Source: CAYLVJ01 sp964615425 (GTDB taxonomy: Bacteria; Patescibacteriota; Minisyncoccia; Minisyncoccales; CAYTKG01). From it: a DNA stretch of 26,999 nt. Where the stretch lies: positions 1 to 26,999 of the forward strand of contig CAZTOB010000009.1 of the NCBI GenBank assembly GCA_964615425.1. The letters are read 5' to 3'. The notes under the pieces are model-generated. The model had not been told where the DNA came from, did no database searches, and saw only the letters and a list, made by a program, of their open reading frames with translations. Positions 8,601 to 16,201 of this stretch are shown piece by piece; position 1 is the stretch's first letter; each line of letters starts with the position of its first letter. The position numbers were made by a program, and so were the translations under genes.

Positions 8601-11600
8601 GCTTTCCTGCAAAAGAACGGCTCTGTCAACCGCGTTCATTTTCGAATATTTTTCAGCTAGAGAAAGAGCCTCTTCCCGATTGAAAGCGGCGATGTTTGTA
8701 AACGCTATTTTTCTTTTTTCTCCAGGAGCGAGTTTTACCTTAACCCTTAAGCTCATTATTGGGTTTAAGGTATTTCCTTTTGAACTATCAAGTTTTTCCT
8801 TCAAGGCTTTCGGGTTTTTTAAGGTGTTTCCTCTTCCTACAAAACCTTTTTTGTCAGTGGTGTATTGGAGGGTTCCTTTTTCCCCTCCGGCTACTGTGTG
8901 AGTAGCCCACAAGGGTGATTCTTTTTCCGTTCTTGCCTTGCGGTGGAAGATAAGAGACCTTTTTTCTTTTAAAAAGTTTGAGGAGACGAACATGTCGGAA
9001 AAAGTCGGGTGGGAAAGATCTTGTTCTTTCTGGCTCATCGCTATTTTCCCATAACTTGTGATTTCCAACTCTTTAGCCTTGGAACTTTGATTGGTGATGG
9101 TGATCCTTCTTATCTCTGCATTTTCCCGGGAGGGAACCACTATTTCTGTTTTTGTTTCCACCTTGTAATCTTCTCTTAAAAACTCAACTTTGTTTTCGTG
9201 TTGCAACATGCGCCAGTTTTCTCCTTTTTTCCTTGTCGGCTGGAAGGTGGCGGACCAAACTTTCTCTGTTTTGCAGTCTTTAATGTAAAAGAAAGTTCCA
9301 TATTCTCTTTTGGTGGGATCCTCTCTAAACCTTGTTAGAAAAAGTTTTTGAAATTTGGAGTAGCCGCTTCCCGCCTCATCTATCATTACTTGATATTTGC
9401 CGTTTGAAAGAATGAAGGAGCTTGGTTCTTTTTGGTACGGTTCGGTTATAGTAACCGGAGAAAACCCATATTTTTCCTCCTTTATTTTTGAGGGTCTTGA
9501 TTTTTTAAATTTTTGAAGTTCCAAGACAGGGGTTTGGTGAGGGGTTTCTTCCTGGAGGTAGTGCTCAACTGACTTTACTCTCGGGTCTCTAAAGAGAAGA
9601 TCGGAGATGGGGTTTTGGTTGAGGCAGGCGTCTATAGCCATCAAACTCAAGCTTTTGTGGTGACTGAAGTAGGTAGGGATGACAACTCCTTTTTGTTCTG
9701 CGGGGACGCGTTCGGTCGTATAATCAACAGCGTCGTAGAAACCATATTTTCCTTCCAAACCCTCTTTTTTAAGTCTTTTGAGATTTTTAATTGACTTTTT
9801 AGGAAAACGAGGAAGGGCCAAAAGGGTGGAGTAGGGGCTGACTACCACTTCCTTGTCTAAAGAGTGTTTAACTCCCAACTCGGGCGCACCGAACACTTTG
9901 TAGCGATAAAAACCCTCTAGGTTTTGAACGTTGTAAGCACTTTCGGACATTCCCCACGGGACCTTCTTTTTTCTTGCGTAGTTAATGTGTTTTTTAACGG
10001 CTACCTCGGACGTTTCATGAAGCAGGGTTCCCGGATAACTTTCAAGCATTAGGTTGGGCATCAAGTATTCATAAAGAGAACCGCCCCATGAGACAACGGC
10101 TTTTTTGTTTTTAAATTCAACTAAGTTCCGGGCCATTCCGAACCAATGTTTTATGGGTATGTCTCCTTTGGCTATGGCTGTAAAGCTGGCTAGTCTTGAT
10201 TCGGATCCCAGGAAGTTGTAGTAAATTTTATCCAAGCTTTTTTTATCCACCCGCCAACCCAAGGAGAAAAGCTTTTTCTTTTCATCGTACAAAAACTTAA
10301 ATTCCATTTCTTCCACCAATTTGTCGCACTTGGCAGCCAATTTGTTGGAGCGTTTTTTCAAACTTTGGATCGCCCCTTTTTTGTTGGAGGTAAGGCCGTC
10401 TCTTTCATAGTAAAAGCCGTCCACCTCGGCGCTTAATTTTTTCAGCCAGTAAGATGCTTCTTCAAGTCGAAGACTTTTTCCTTTTTCCTTTTTCTTTTCC
10501 TCAAGAAGACTTCTCAAAGGAAATATTTTCTTTTTTATTTCTTTGAAATAAGTTAGCCAGCCGTTATTTGGTTTTTTATGGATTGATTTTTCCAGGGCTT
10601 TAAGGTGTTTTTCAGCTTTTCCACCTTCCAACATTTCTTTTAAAAGAAGAAATGAGTCTTCGATTCCCCTTGTTATTTTTTCTTCGGGGAAAGGATTCTT
10701 TTTTATTTCCTGGAGGGCGCTTTTTACTATAATGAGCGAGGCAGCCAGGTTCCCGCTGTCGACACTGGAGATATATGGAGGGGGGAGAGGTTCCAGGTTT
10801 TTAACACTATGCCAGTTGTAAAGATGCCCTCTGTATTTTTTCATTTTTTCCAAGGAGGAAAGTGTTTGCTCCAATATATTTAAAAGCTTAAGGGTGGAGA
10901 TATACCCTAAGTTCCGGGCGGAAAGAGCGGAAAGAAGGAAAAAACCGATGTTGGTGGGAGAGGTTCTCCAGGCCACTCTTTTTTGAGGAGTGTTTTGGTA
11001 TGTGTCTGGAGGGAGGAAGTTTGTTTCCGTTCCTACGAAATCGTCAAAAAACCTCCAGTTTTTTCTTGCTAACCGGCGGATTTCTTTTTTCTTTTTTTGG
11101 CTTATTTTCACCCTTTTTGATTTCTCTTTCCCCATTCTCCAGGCGAAAAAAGGAGAAAGAATCCAAAGAAGGGACAAGCTCAAAGTTGCAACTCCTTTCT
11201 CTTTAATTAAAGAAAGGGCAAAGCAAAAACTTCCGATAAGTATCGCGTTTTTCATGAACCAGGCGAGGTTTACGGGTGAATTTTTATCAGATTTTTTTAC
11301 TTGAGAAGCGGTGGTCCATTGGAGAAGTTTTCTTTTGGTGATATTTTTTCTTATTAAAACCTGTAAAACCGACTTAGCTGCCATTGCTGCTTGATGAGGA
11401 AGAAGGACTATCTCCATAAAGAGTCTTTTGAGGCTTGAGGCAAGTTTTTTCATCCAGTTTATTCCGGCGGAGATTGTCCGGGTGCACCCTCTCCATCCAT
11501 CTTTAAAGTCGGGAAAGATAGAGCGGTTTACAGCTTCTTGAACCAGGTTGGTGAAAGAGAAAAAACCTATCTCAAGTAAAATGAATAAGGTCCAGATCCA

Positions 11601-14066
11601 TGGGTCTCTGGGAAATAAAAACCAACCTAAAAGAAGGAAGGCGAGATTAAAAAGTGGGACAAGGTGTTTTCTCATGTTGTTAAAAAGAACCCATTTTCCG
11701 ATTGGAGGAAGAGGATTCCTTATTTTTTCTCCCTTTTTGTTTTTAATAGTACCGCCCAGCCACCCTGAAAGCTGGAAATCTCCTCTTTGCCACCTGTTTT
11801 TTCTTAGAGAAAAAGAGTAATAATCAGAGGGGAAATCCTCGAAGGCTTCTAGGTCGCTTACAAGACCGGTTCGAGAAAGAAAACCCTCAACATGGTCGTG
11901 AGAGAGAAAAAGATTTTCTTGGAATTTATCTCCCAGAACTTTTTCGAAGGCTTCAACATCATATATTCCTTTTCCCATGTATCTTCCTTCTTGGAAAAGA
12001 TCCTGATAAATATCGGAGACAAGGCCTGTGTAGGGATCAAGCCCCTTTGGACCCGAGAAAAGATAAGCCAAAGGAGACCGGACAGCTTTTTTTATTGAAA
12101 CTTGGAGTTTGGGCTGCAAGATACTGTATCCCTTAACCACCCTGCTTTCATTCAAGACAGGTCGGTTCAAAGGATGGCTCATAGCGCCTATCAGCTTCAG
12201 GCCTTCGTTTTTAGGGAGACGGGTGTCTTGGTCGAGAGTTATGACATATTTTATCTTTGAAAAGATTTTCTTATCTCCTCCAAAGACGGAAAACTTTCCT
12301 TTTTCTTGTCCCAATAAAAATCTGTTGAATTCTCTCAGTTTGCCTCTCTTTCTCTCCCACCCCATCCAAAGGTTTTCCCGGGGGTTCCATTTTCTTTCCC
12401 TTATCAAAATGAAAAACTCCGAAGGGTATTTTTCATTTATTTTTTTAATTTTTCTTTTTGCAAAATCAAGCAACTCATCGTCTGAGGGTAGTTTCTTTTT
12501 AGAGGCGTCCTTGTAATCTAGAAGGAGTCCGAAGTTCAAATTCTGGGCTTTATTGGCTAAGTGGTGAACCTCTAAGCGTTGAATCAATTCTTCTATTTCT
12601 TGCTTGCTGCGCAAAAAAGCGGGGACAACGAGTATGGTAGAGTGCTCTTCGGGGATTTTATCCTTAAACTCGAGTTTCGGGAGAAGTTTAGGGGGAAGGT
12701 ATTTTCCAGCTGCAAGGTGCAGCGTGTTTACTGCTATTTCACTGGCGGGGACAATTCCGACGGCGGCAACAAGAAGCAGCGACCTTGCATCTCCTCCTAG
12801 AACGCCGGTCAAAGATAAAAGAAATCCTAAACACAGGGTGGTAAGAGAAGCTATTCCTCCGAAGTAAACTTTTTTCGAATGGTTGTATAAAAAACGGAGT
12901 GTCTTTTCTTTTCGGGTAGGCTTGTAGTTTAAGTTTTCCTCGAAAGCCTTCTTTCCTTCTCCCACCAGCCAGTAGCCGATATGTTTTCTGCGGCCGGGTT
13001 TTTGTTTTTCAGCCAGCTTAATCAGCACTTTTGCTACCTCTCTCTCCGTTAAGTTCGTATTGTCAGCCAGGTTTTGGATGGAGGTTCGATACCGGTTTCT
13101 TGACTTAAAGTCCATCCGGGGGTAGTGTCCGGAAGGGTCGTTTTTTAATATTTTTTCCAGGTGGCTTAATTTTTCTACTATCTTTTTCCATTCCAGTGTT
13201 AAAATGTGCCTCATGCTGTCTATGGTGTTGGTGACCGATATCTGGTTTGCCGCCTGGCGCTGTCTTTCTTTGGTAATAGCGGACTGAACGGTGAGACCTT
13301 TTTGAGAAAGATTTCTTTTAAACCATTTCAAAAGAGGAATTATATTTTCCCCCTGGTCATAGAGTCTTTCTAACATTTGAAGAGCAAAAGCAGGGGAGGG
13401 GTCCGCATGAGTAGAGGTTAATTCCTTAAAGGTTTCTCCTTGTTTTTTATGGGGGATGTTTTTTTCCTTCAAGATCCGCTTGGCCCAGTAGTTTGCTTTT
13501 TGTTGTTCTTCTTGAACTCTTTTTACTCTTGCTCCCAATCTTTTTAAATTCTCAACGAAAGCAAGCCGAAGCATCATAGGGAGGATCCAAAGTTCCTTCG
13601 TAGTCAAGCCGTCTTCGGATTGATAGCCTCGGACCAATTCGTAAAAATTCTCCAAATCAAACTTGGCGTCACTGTGGATGAGAAACTTTTCGGCTATCTC
13701 ATAAATTCTGGGGTAACCCTTTCTTTTTCCTTCCTTTAACTTGGGAAGTTCGGGGTAACCTTTATTGGGAAGGTTTGACCTGCAGTCTTTAAGGTGCTCC
13801 CTGATGACATAAAAGTTGTCTATGAACCATTCTGTAGCGGGGAGGAAGGAGTAGTCCTGGTCTAATTCGATAAAAGAGCGGTGAAGGGCGGTGAGAAACT
13901 TTGCGTTTTCTTCAAACCTTGAGACTATTTTTGAAGGTTCTTTAGGCGAGAACTCGAATTTCTGTGTTTTAGCTAATTCTTCCCCCAATTTGAAAAGACC
14001 TTCCAGAGGAAGAATCTTTCCTCTTAGGGGCTGTTTTACTTTTTTGTTTTCAAGCTTTTTTTTCAT
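5634..14066 (-). CDS. ndvB: Cyclic beta-1,2-glucan synthase (NdvB/ChvB-like), about 2810 residues
   Basis: This giant membrane enzyme is predicted to build and cyclise beta-1,2-glucan from UDP-glucose. The length matches rhizobial NdvB and Brucella Cgs (about 2830-2870). Domains by approximate residue from ATG 14066: a helical N-terminal region (1-390); a membrane hairpin (395-440); a family GT84 glycosyltransferase with LDQDTRLP near 610, LSHDHVEG and RWQRGD near 759; further membrane segments near 800-850 and 940-990; the glucoamylase-like cyclisation domain (about 1009-1450, the region assigned to GH189 in other synthases); two beta-sandwich GH94-type domains (about 1570 and 2025 onward); and a GH94 phosphorylase-like catalytic domain (about 2340-2740) with GGDWNDGMN near 2497. 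I prefer ATG 14066: a longer TTG start at 14114 would translate through the terminator of the upstream gene. The enzyme is best known from proteobacteria, where the product lies in the periplasm; here the product location is unknown. Confidence 0.9.
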   Translation of the reverse strand: MKKKLENKKVKQPLRGKILPLEGLFKLGEELAKTQKFEFSPKEPSKIVSRFEENAKFLTALHRSFIELDQDYSFLPATEWFIDNFYVIREHLKDCRSNLPNKGYPELPKLKEGKRKGYPRIYEIAEKFLIHSDAKFDLENFYELVRGYQSEDGLTTKELWILPMMLRLAFVENLKRLGARVKRVQEEQQKANYWAKRILKEKNIPHKKQGETFKELTSTHADPSPAFALQMLERLYDQGENIIPLLKWFKRNLSQKGLTVQSAITKERQRQAANQISVTNTIDSMRHILTLEWKKIVEKLSHLEKILKNDPSGHYPRMDFKSRNRYRTSIQNLADNTNLTEREVAKVLIKLAEKQKPGRRKHIGYWLVGEGKKAFEENLNYKPTRKEKTLRFLYNHSKKVYFGGIASLTTLCLGFLLSLTGVLGGDARSLLLVAAVGIVPASEIAVNTLHLAAGKYLPPKLLPKLEFKDKIPEEHSTILVVPAFLRSKQEIEELIQRLEVHHLANKAQNLNFGLLLDYKDASKKKLPSDDELLDFAKRKIKKINEKYPSEFFILIRERKWNPRENLWMGWERKRGKLREFNRFLLGQEKGKFSVFGGDKKIFSKIKYVITLDQDTRLPKNEGLKLIGAMSHPLNRPVLNESRVVKGYSILQPKLQVSIKKAVRSPLAYLFSGPKGLDPYTGLVSDIYQDLFQEGRYMGKGIYDVEAFEKVLGDKFQENLFLSHDHVEGFLSRTGLVSDLEAFEDFPSDYYSFSLRKNRWQRGDFQLSGWLGGTIKNKKGEKIRNPLPPIGKWVLFNNMRKHLVPLFNLAFLLLGWFLFPRDPWIWTLFILLEIGFFSFTNLVQEAVNRSIFPDFKDGWRGCTRTISAGINWMKKLASSLKRLFMEIVLLPHQAAMAAKSVLQVLIRKNITKRKLLQWTTASQVKKSDKNSPVNLAWFMKNAILIGSFCFALSLIKEKGVATLSLSLLWILSPFFAWRMGKEKSKRVKISQKKKKEIRRLARKNWRFFDDFVGTETNFLPPDTYQNTPQKRVAWRTSPTNIGFFLLSALSARNLGYISTLKLLNILEQTLSSLEKMKKYRGHLYNWHSVKNLEPLPPPYISSVDSGNLAASLIIVKSALQEIKKNPFPEEKITRGIEDSFLLLKEMLEGGKAEKHLKALEKSIHKKPNNGWLTYFKEIKKKIFPLRSLLEEKKKEKGKSLRLEEASYWLKKLSAEVDGFYYERDGLTSNKKGAIQSLKKRSNKLAAKCDKLVEEMEFKFLYDEKKKLFSLGWRVDKKSLDKIYYNFLGSESRLASFTAIAKGDIPIKHWFGMARNLVEFKNKKAVVSWGGSLYEYLMPNLMLESYPGTLLHETSEVAVKKHINYARKKKVPWGMSESAYNVQNLEGFYRYKVFGAPELGVKHSLDKEVVVSPYSTLLALPRFPKKSIKNLKRLKKEGLEGKYGFYDAVDYTTERVPAEQKGVVIPTYFSHHKSLSLMAIDACLNQNPISDLLFRDPRVKSVEHYLQEETPHQTPVLELQKFKKSRPSKIKEEKYGFSPVTITEPYQKEPSSFILSNGKYQVMIDEAGSGYSKFQKLFLTRFREDPTKREYGTFFYIKDCKTEKVWSATFQPTRKKGENWRMLQHENKVEFLREDYKVETKTEIVVPSRENAEIRRITITNQSSKAKELEITSYGKIAMSQKEQDLSHPTFSDMFVSSNFLKEKRSLIFHRKARTEKESPLWATHTVAGGEKGTLQYTTDKKGFVGRGNTLKNPKALKEKLDSSKGNTLNPIMSLRVKVKLAPGEKRKIAFTNIAAFNREEALSLAEKYSKMNAVDRAVLLQESYGQLEMRQLAFSPEENLLFQKLASRILWPKGKLKNEKEIIKNKKKKNDLWGYSISGDHPIVLVTASKLAHLPLIRQITRAQKFWRRKGFVFDIVILNEEGGGYKKELEEKIGSLSRNKVSGVWAEEQGSIFTLRSDLVPKEDQTLIKAVARVTLKGERGSFKDQIEKEAEVFSPPSFKKVPKKETSLEELVDTKKLRFYNHYGGFDEESEEYVITLREGKNTPAPWTNVIANPEFGFIISESGSQFTFHQNSKDNRLTPWLGDSISNPCGEALYIKDEKTGKFWSPTPWPRRSKNPYLIRHGKGYTKFEHKSNGISSKLTLFADSKDPVKAVRLKIKNNSSQKRELSLYYFAEWVLGELRSKTWPHLVTEINEGEGLVTARNPLSENFSGMKAFLWSKKPDSLTGDREKLLGPLGEWENPIGLTGEKLVKKEGAKGDPGAGIQKRIILSPEEEKEVVFLLGQTENKEEVKRITEKYKTPERVKKELQRVNKRWKKVTSSLKVETPEKSLDILLNQWINYQTLSCRVWSRSSFYQPGGAYGFRDQLQDVMSLGLSRPEIIKEHILRACKRQYQDGGVQHWWKEKSGIGLRSSYVDDPLWLVYLTAYYVNLTNDWEILEEEIRFLEKTNSDFPAEKTMEKAFPSNEKATLFEHCLRAVEKSFDLGPHGLPRIKGGDWNDGMNKVGIGGQGESVWMAWFQMVVFERFLKLAKKKGEKEVCQRLISCIKEIEKGIERSAWDGEWYKRAYFDNGTPLGSKTNKECSITLTPQAWAMIWGKDKKERLEKAQKSCEKHLVKRKEKLIKLLDPPFKNPVRDPGYIKNYPPGVRENGACYVHASMFYILGLLSQGKKDKAFEIFSWLNPIERSSSKKKSEEYQLEPYVSASDIYTGKFSKQGGWSWYTGSASWIWRVAVEFILGLKVEGDGFKVKPHVPSSWEKYKLTLKHRSDIYAITVYKKGKKRIEVNGKKEEGNKVAFRNDGETHRVNIYLGN

Positions 14067-14093
14067 AAATAAAAAGCTCTTACGTAAGAGCTT
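14067..14093 (-). terminator. Intrinsic terminator between the ATP-cone gene and the glucan synthase gene
   Basis: A perfect 20-base palindrome at 14074-14093 (AAGCTCTTACGTAAGAGCTT) begins right after the TAA of the ATP-cone gene. On the minus strand it is followed by T5 and ATTT, just before ATG 14066. It can stop the upstream transcript, and readthrough would control the glucan synthase gene. Confidence 0.75.
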
Positions 14094-14094
14094 A

Positions 14095-14349
14095 TTATTT
14101 CTTGTATTGTTCAAAATCCAAAGCGGCTTTTGGATTTTGAGGTCTTAAGAGTTCTAACACCTTTTTTCTTATGGAAGAAGACTGCACCGTTCCGTTTATG
14201 GATGTTTTTTGAATCCATTTTTCTATTTCCGAAGCTATTGATTCCGCTTCTGCAGGAGATCCTCCTGCCGAAGTAATGCTTTTTTTCACTTTTTCCCTTT
14301 CGAATTTTGCTAAATTTCCGTCTCTTTTTCTTACCTTTGTGCTTAACAT
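14095..14349 (-). CDS. Stand-alone ATP-cone domain protein
   Basis: This 84-residue product is almost entirely one ATP-cone, the nucleotide-sensing domain found at the N terminus of class I/III ribonucleotide reductases and in the repressor NrdR. The diagnostic start is VRKRDGNLAKFEREKVKKSI (residues 6-25), followed by the helical part (AEAESIASEIEKWI) and a basic end. It lacks the zinc ribbon that NrdR carries and is far too short to be a reductase, so it is a free regulatory cone. It is led by a promoter at 14422-14450 and a palindrome in its leader, and is closed by a terminator placed directly at its stop codon. Role: probable ATP/dATP-sensing partner or regulator; the target is unknown and no reductase gene is present in the window. 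Confidence 0.8.
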   Translation of the reverse strand: MLSTKVRKRDGNLAKFEREKVKKSITSAGGSPAEAESIASEIEKWIQKTSINGTVQSSSIRKKVLELLRPQNPKAALDFEQYKK

Positions 14350-14372
14350 TTTTGGTATTTTAATAAAAAAAC

Positions 14373-14388
14373 GATTGAATATTCAATC
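14373..14388. promoter_or_regulatory. Perfect 16-base palindrome in the ATP-cone gene leader
   Basis: GATTGAATATTCAATC is its own reverse complement. It lies about 25 bases upstream of the ATP-cone start codon and about 30 bases inside the predicted transcript. It could be an operator for a dimeric repressor. The AT-rich core means chance is also possible. Confidence 0.4.
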
Positions 14389-14421
14389 TTACTGGTTTGC
14401 CTCTTTTCCTTCATTTTTCCA

Positions 14422-14450
14422 ATTATATCTTAACAAGGCGTTTGGTGCAA
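14422..14450 (-). promoter_or_regulatory. Promoter of the ATP-cone gene
   Basis: On the minus strand, TTGCAC (14450-14445), a 17-base spacer and a perfect TATAAT (14427-14422) form a sigma-70 promoter. The predicted start near 14415 gives a leader of about 65 bases. It is divergent from the tRNA promoter. Confidence 0.65.
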
Positions 14451-14467
14451 GATTTTTTGTCTTTTTC

Positions 14468-14496
14468 TTGAAAAACACAAAGGTTGGGATTATAAT
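14468..14496 (+). promoter_or_regulatory. Promoter of tRNA-Asn
   Basis: TTGAAA (14468-14473), a 17-base spacer and a perfect TATAAT (14491-14496) place the transcript start near 14503, about 6 bases before the mature tRNA. Confidence 0.8.
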
Positions 14497-14508
14497 CAAA
14501 GTAGTGAT

Positions 14509-14580
14509 TCCGGGGTAGCTCAGCGGTAGAGCGGATGCCTGTTAAGCATTAGGTCGTGGGTTCGAATCCCACCCCCGGAG
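14509..14580 (+). tRNA. tRNA-Asn (anticodon GTT)
   Basis: A full cloverleaf can be drawn. The acceptor TCCGGGG (14509-14515) pairs with CCCCGGA (14573-14579). The D arm is present. The anticodon loop CTGTTAA with anticodon GTT is closed by GATGC/GCATT. The T arm is GTGGG-TTCGAAT-CCCAC, and the discriminator is G at 14580, as expected for tRNA-Asn. CCA is not encoded (CAA follows), unlike the tRNA-Ser at the window start. It has its own promoter and terminator and marks the edge of the accessory block. Confidence 0.95.
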
Positions 14581-14586
14581 CAACGC

Positions 14587-14614
14587 GGTGTATGGTTCGA
14601 GTGACCCGTACACC
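14587..14614 (+). other. Stable hairpin in the tRNA-Asn 3' trailer
   Basis: GGTGTATGG (14587-14595) pairs with CCGTACACC (14606-14614) over 9 positions with one wobble. The loop contains TTCGAGT, like a tRNA T loop, but no cloverleaf can be built around it. It may be a processing or trailer structure, or a decayed tRNA fragment. Confidence 0.4.
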
Positions 14615-14642
14615 TACCGATCTAGGACGACCTGTACGCATC

Positions 14643-14671
14643 AAAACCCATCCAAGATGGGTTTTTGTTTT
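14643..14671 (+). terminator. Intrinsic terminator of the tRNA-Asn transcript
   Basis: AAAACCCATC (14643-14652) and GATGGGTTTT (14656-14665) form a 10-base-pair stem with a CAA loop, followed by TGTTTTG. A related sequence ends the AbiE operon at 19856-19884. Confidence 0.85.
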
Positions 14672-14799
14672 GCAGATTATTTGGTAAGCTTGTGAAAGAA
14701 GAAAAAGTGGTAAAATTTATTTGTAGACACTTTCTGTCTCACTATGATTGCTTGACGTGAGGGGTTGTTTGTTTTTTAATGAGAATAAGGGTAAAAAAG

Positions 14800-14805
14800 T
14801 ATAAT
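14800..14805 (+). promoter_or_regulatory. -10 box of the nucleotide kinase gene
   Basis: A perfect TATAAT lies 17 bases before the ATG at 14823, with no clear -35 element. The purine run AGGGAG at 14811-14816 is the only good Shine-Dalgarno-like site I find in the window, but a start 7 bases after the box would leave only its last part in the mRNA. Confidence 0.5.
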
Positions 14806-14822
14806 AGCAAAGGGAGAAAGAA

Positions 14823-15413
14823 ATGATAGTAATATTGTACGGAATCAATGGGGTTGGGAAGGATACAATTGCAGAAGAGCTGTCTTTACCAAACAAGGTT
14901 ATTGTTTCACGATCTCGTCTTCTAATGTATCATCTTGGCTTGGCCGATGGATTTACTTCTGACGTCAGAACAGAAAAAGGGGCTTATCAAGCCCTTGAGC
15001 GCATTCCGGAAGAAAGGGTACAAAAAATACGGAATACTGATTGTAGAAAGAGCGTTGTCCGAATTTCTGCAAAAGGAAAGCTTGTGCTTTATCTTAGTCA
15101 CTTGGTTGTAGTTAAGCATCTGGGCAAAGGTGTGCGCTACGTAACTCCAGAGATCTCACGGTGGGTAAAAAAAGAGGCTGACAAGTTTGCCTTTATTAAA
15201 GCTCCGCCTCGAAATATTTTGATCTGGCGCAGAGAAGACGAAAGAAGGCGCCCTACAGAGCTGGAACAGATAACAAAGCACCAAAAGAAGTCTTTGCAAA
15301 GATATCAGGAGTTGATGAGGGAGGTCTCTAAACCGTTTACAATCATCGACAATCGGACAGGAGGCTTACAAAATGCTGTTTCTTCCTTGGAAGAATTCAT
15401 TAAGGAGGAGTAG
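14823..15413 (+). CDS. P-loop nucleotide kinase-like protein
   Basis: The 196-residue product opens with a glycine-rich P-loop (GINGVGKDT, about residues 7-15). GKD-T in place of GKS/T is the form seen in deoxynucleoside monophosphate kinases such as phage T4 gp1 and in some other P-loop kinases. The arginine-rich segment RREDERRRP (about 136-144) could be the mobile lid that holds phosphates. The tail is helical. Likely role: phosphate transfer from ATP to a small nucleotide or related substrate in the cytoplasm; the substrate cannot be read from sequence. It is the first gene of the block after the tRNA-Asn and is followed by a TS-like gene, which supports a nucleotide substrate. A terminator-like hairpin lies in the 56-base gap to the next gene. 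Confidence 0.72.
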   Translation: MIVILYGINGVGKDTIAEELSLPNKVIVSRSRLLMYHLGLADGFTSDVRTEKGAYQALERIPEERVQKIRNTDCRKSVVRISAKGKLVLYLSHLVVVKHLGKGVRYVTPEISRWVKKEADKFAFIKAPPRNILIWRREDERRRPTELEQITKHQKKSLQRYQELMREVSKPFTIIDNRTGGLQNAVSSLEEFIKEE

Positions 15414-15427
15414 TCGTTTATAAGGTT

Positions 15428-15461
15428 AGAGGGGGATTCGTATATCCCTCTCTATATTTTT
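15428..15461 (+). terminator. Weak terminator or attenuator between the kinase and TS-like genes
   Basis: AGAGGG (15428-15433) pairs with CCCTCT (15446-15451) around a 12-base loop, followed by CTATATTTTT and a second T5 just before ATG 15470. The stem is short, so partial readthrough is plausible. Confidence 0.45.
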
Positions 15462-15469
15462 AACTTTTT

Positions 15470-16201
15470 ATGTATCAAAAATTTGAGCCTTTTGGATATC
15501 ACGTCTGGGGAGACAAAGTTGGTGAGGTTTGGATGGGTTTGGTTGAGGTTATACTTGAAAAAGGGAAGGTTACCTTTGACGAAGGAAGAGAGAGAAAATC
15601 TCTTCAAAATGTTGTTTTTAGAATTGATAAACCTAGCGTCTCTGACAAAATAATCGACAGGTTCGGAGACAAAGAAAATGTGGACGGAATAATATATTTG
15701 ACGTTTAAAGGGGAAGAAATGTATGACTTTGATGTTGTACCCAGCTTTAGTCCTGGAGCAAAAAGCTATTATACTCGCCTCAAAGAGGGGCGTATGATAG
15801 AATATGTAATTAAAAGATTGTCTGAGATCCCAGAAAGCAAAAAAGGAGTAATAAGTTTTATTCATTGGGACGATTACCAATCTGTTCTTGATACTCCGTA
15901 CGATGATTACTTGCCCTGTATGACGACCATACAAATACGATTATTGGAAAAAGAAAAGTTTTGGAACATGAATGTTATCTTTCATGCACGCTCCCTTGAT
16001 GGTTATCAGAAGGCAAATGGCAATCTTCTTGCAGTAACTATGATTGCCGAAAAAATAAAGAAAGGTTTAAACAAAAATCTTAAAAAATCAGTTCAGATGA
16101 ACCAAATAACAGGAATGATTACAGATGTCCATATTTATAAAGAATGTTATAAGAAAGCTCAAAGGGTTTTGAAACAATATAAAAACGAATATGGATACTA
16201 A
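15470..16201 (+). CDS. Thymidylate synthase-like protein (archaeal/methanogen style)
   Basis: The 243-residue protein has the order of motifs of the thymidylate synthase / dCMP hydroxymethylase superfamily. The N-terminal part (VWMGLVEVILEKGKV...LQNVVFRIDKP) resembles archaeal-type enzymes. L148-P149-C150 supplies the catalytic cysteine, with a glutamine four residues on. H172-A-R-S-L-D177 matches the RSxD motif, N183/N185 lie where the pyrimidine-selecting Asn/Asp sits, and D219-V-H221-I-Y223 matches the sugar-binding DxHxY. The usual paired arginines that bind the partner subunit's phosphate appear to be lysines (SKKGV, about 123-127). Known family chemistry is methylene transfer from a folate to C5 of dUMP or dCMP. 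Whether this makes dTMP, hydroxymethyl-dCMP/dUMP or something else is undecided. It overlaps the QueC-like gene by 11 bases, so the two are co-translated. No Shine-Dalgarno is visible. Confidence 0.8.
   Translation: MYQKFEPFGYHVWGDKVGEVWMGLVEVILEKGKVTFDEGRERKSLQNVVFRIDKPSVSDKIIDRFGDKENVDGIIYLTFKGEEMYDFDVVPSFSPGAKSYYTRLKEGRMIEYVIKRLSEIPESKKGVISFIHWDDYQSVLDTPYDDYLPCMTTIQIRLLEKEKFWNMNVIFHARSLDGYQKANGNLLAVTMIAEKIKKGLNKNLKKSVQMNQITGMITDVHIYKECYKKAQRVLKQYKNEYGY

Noticed and set aside
5764..14148. Many plus-strand open frames of 60-145 codons opposite the glucan synthase gene
   Set aside because: All lie antisense to an unbroken gene with clear domains; their products are rich in F, S and L as expected for the complement of a lysine/glutamate-rich gene.
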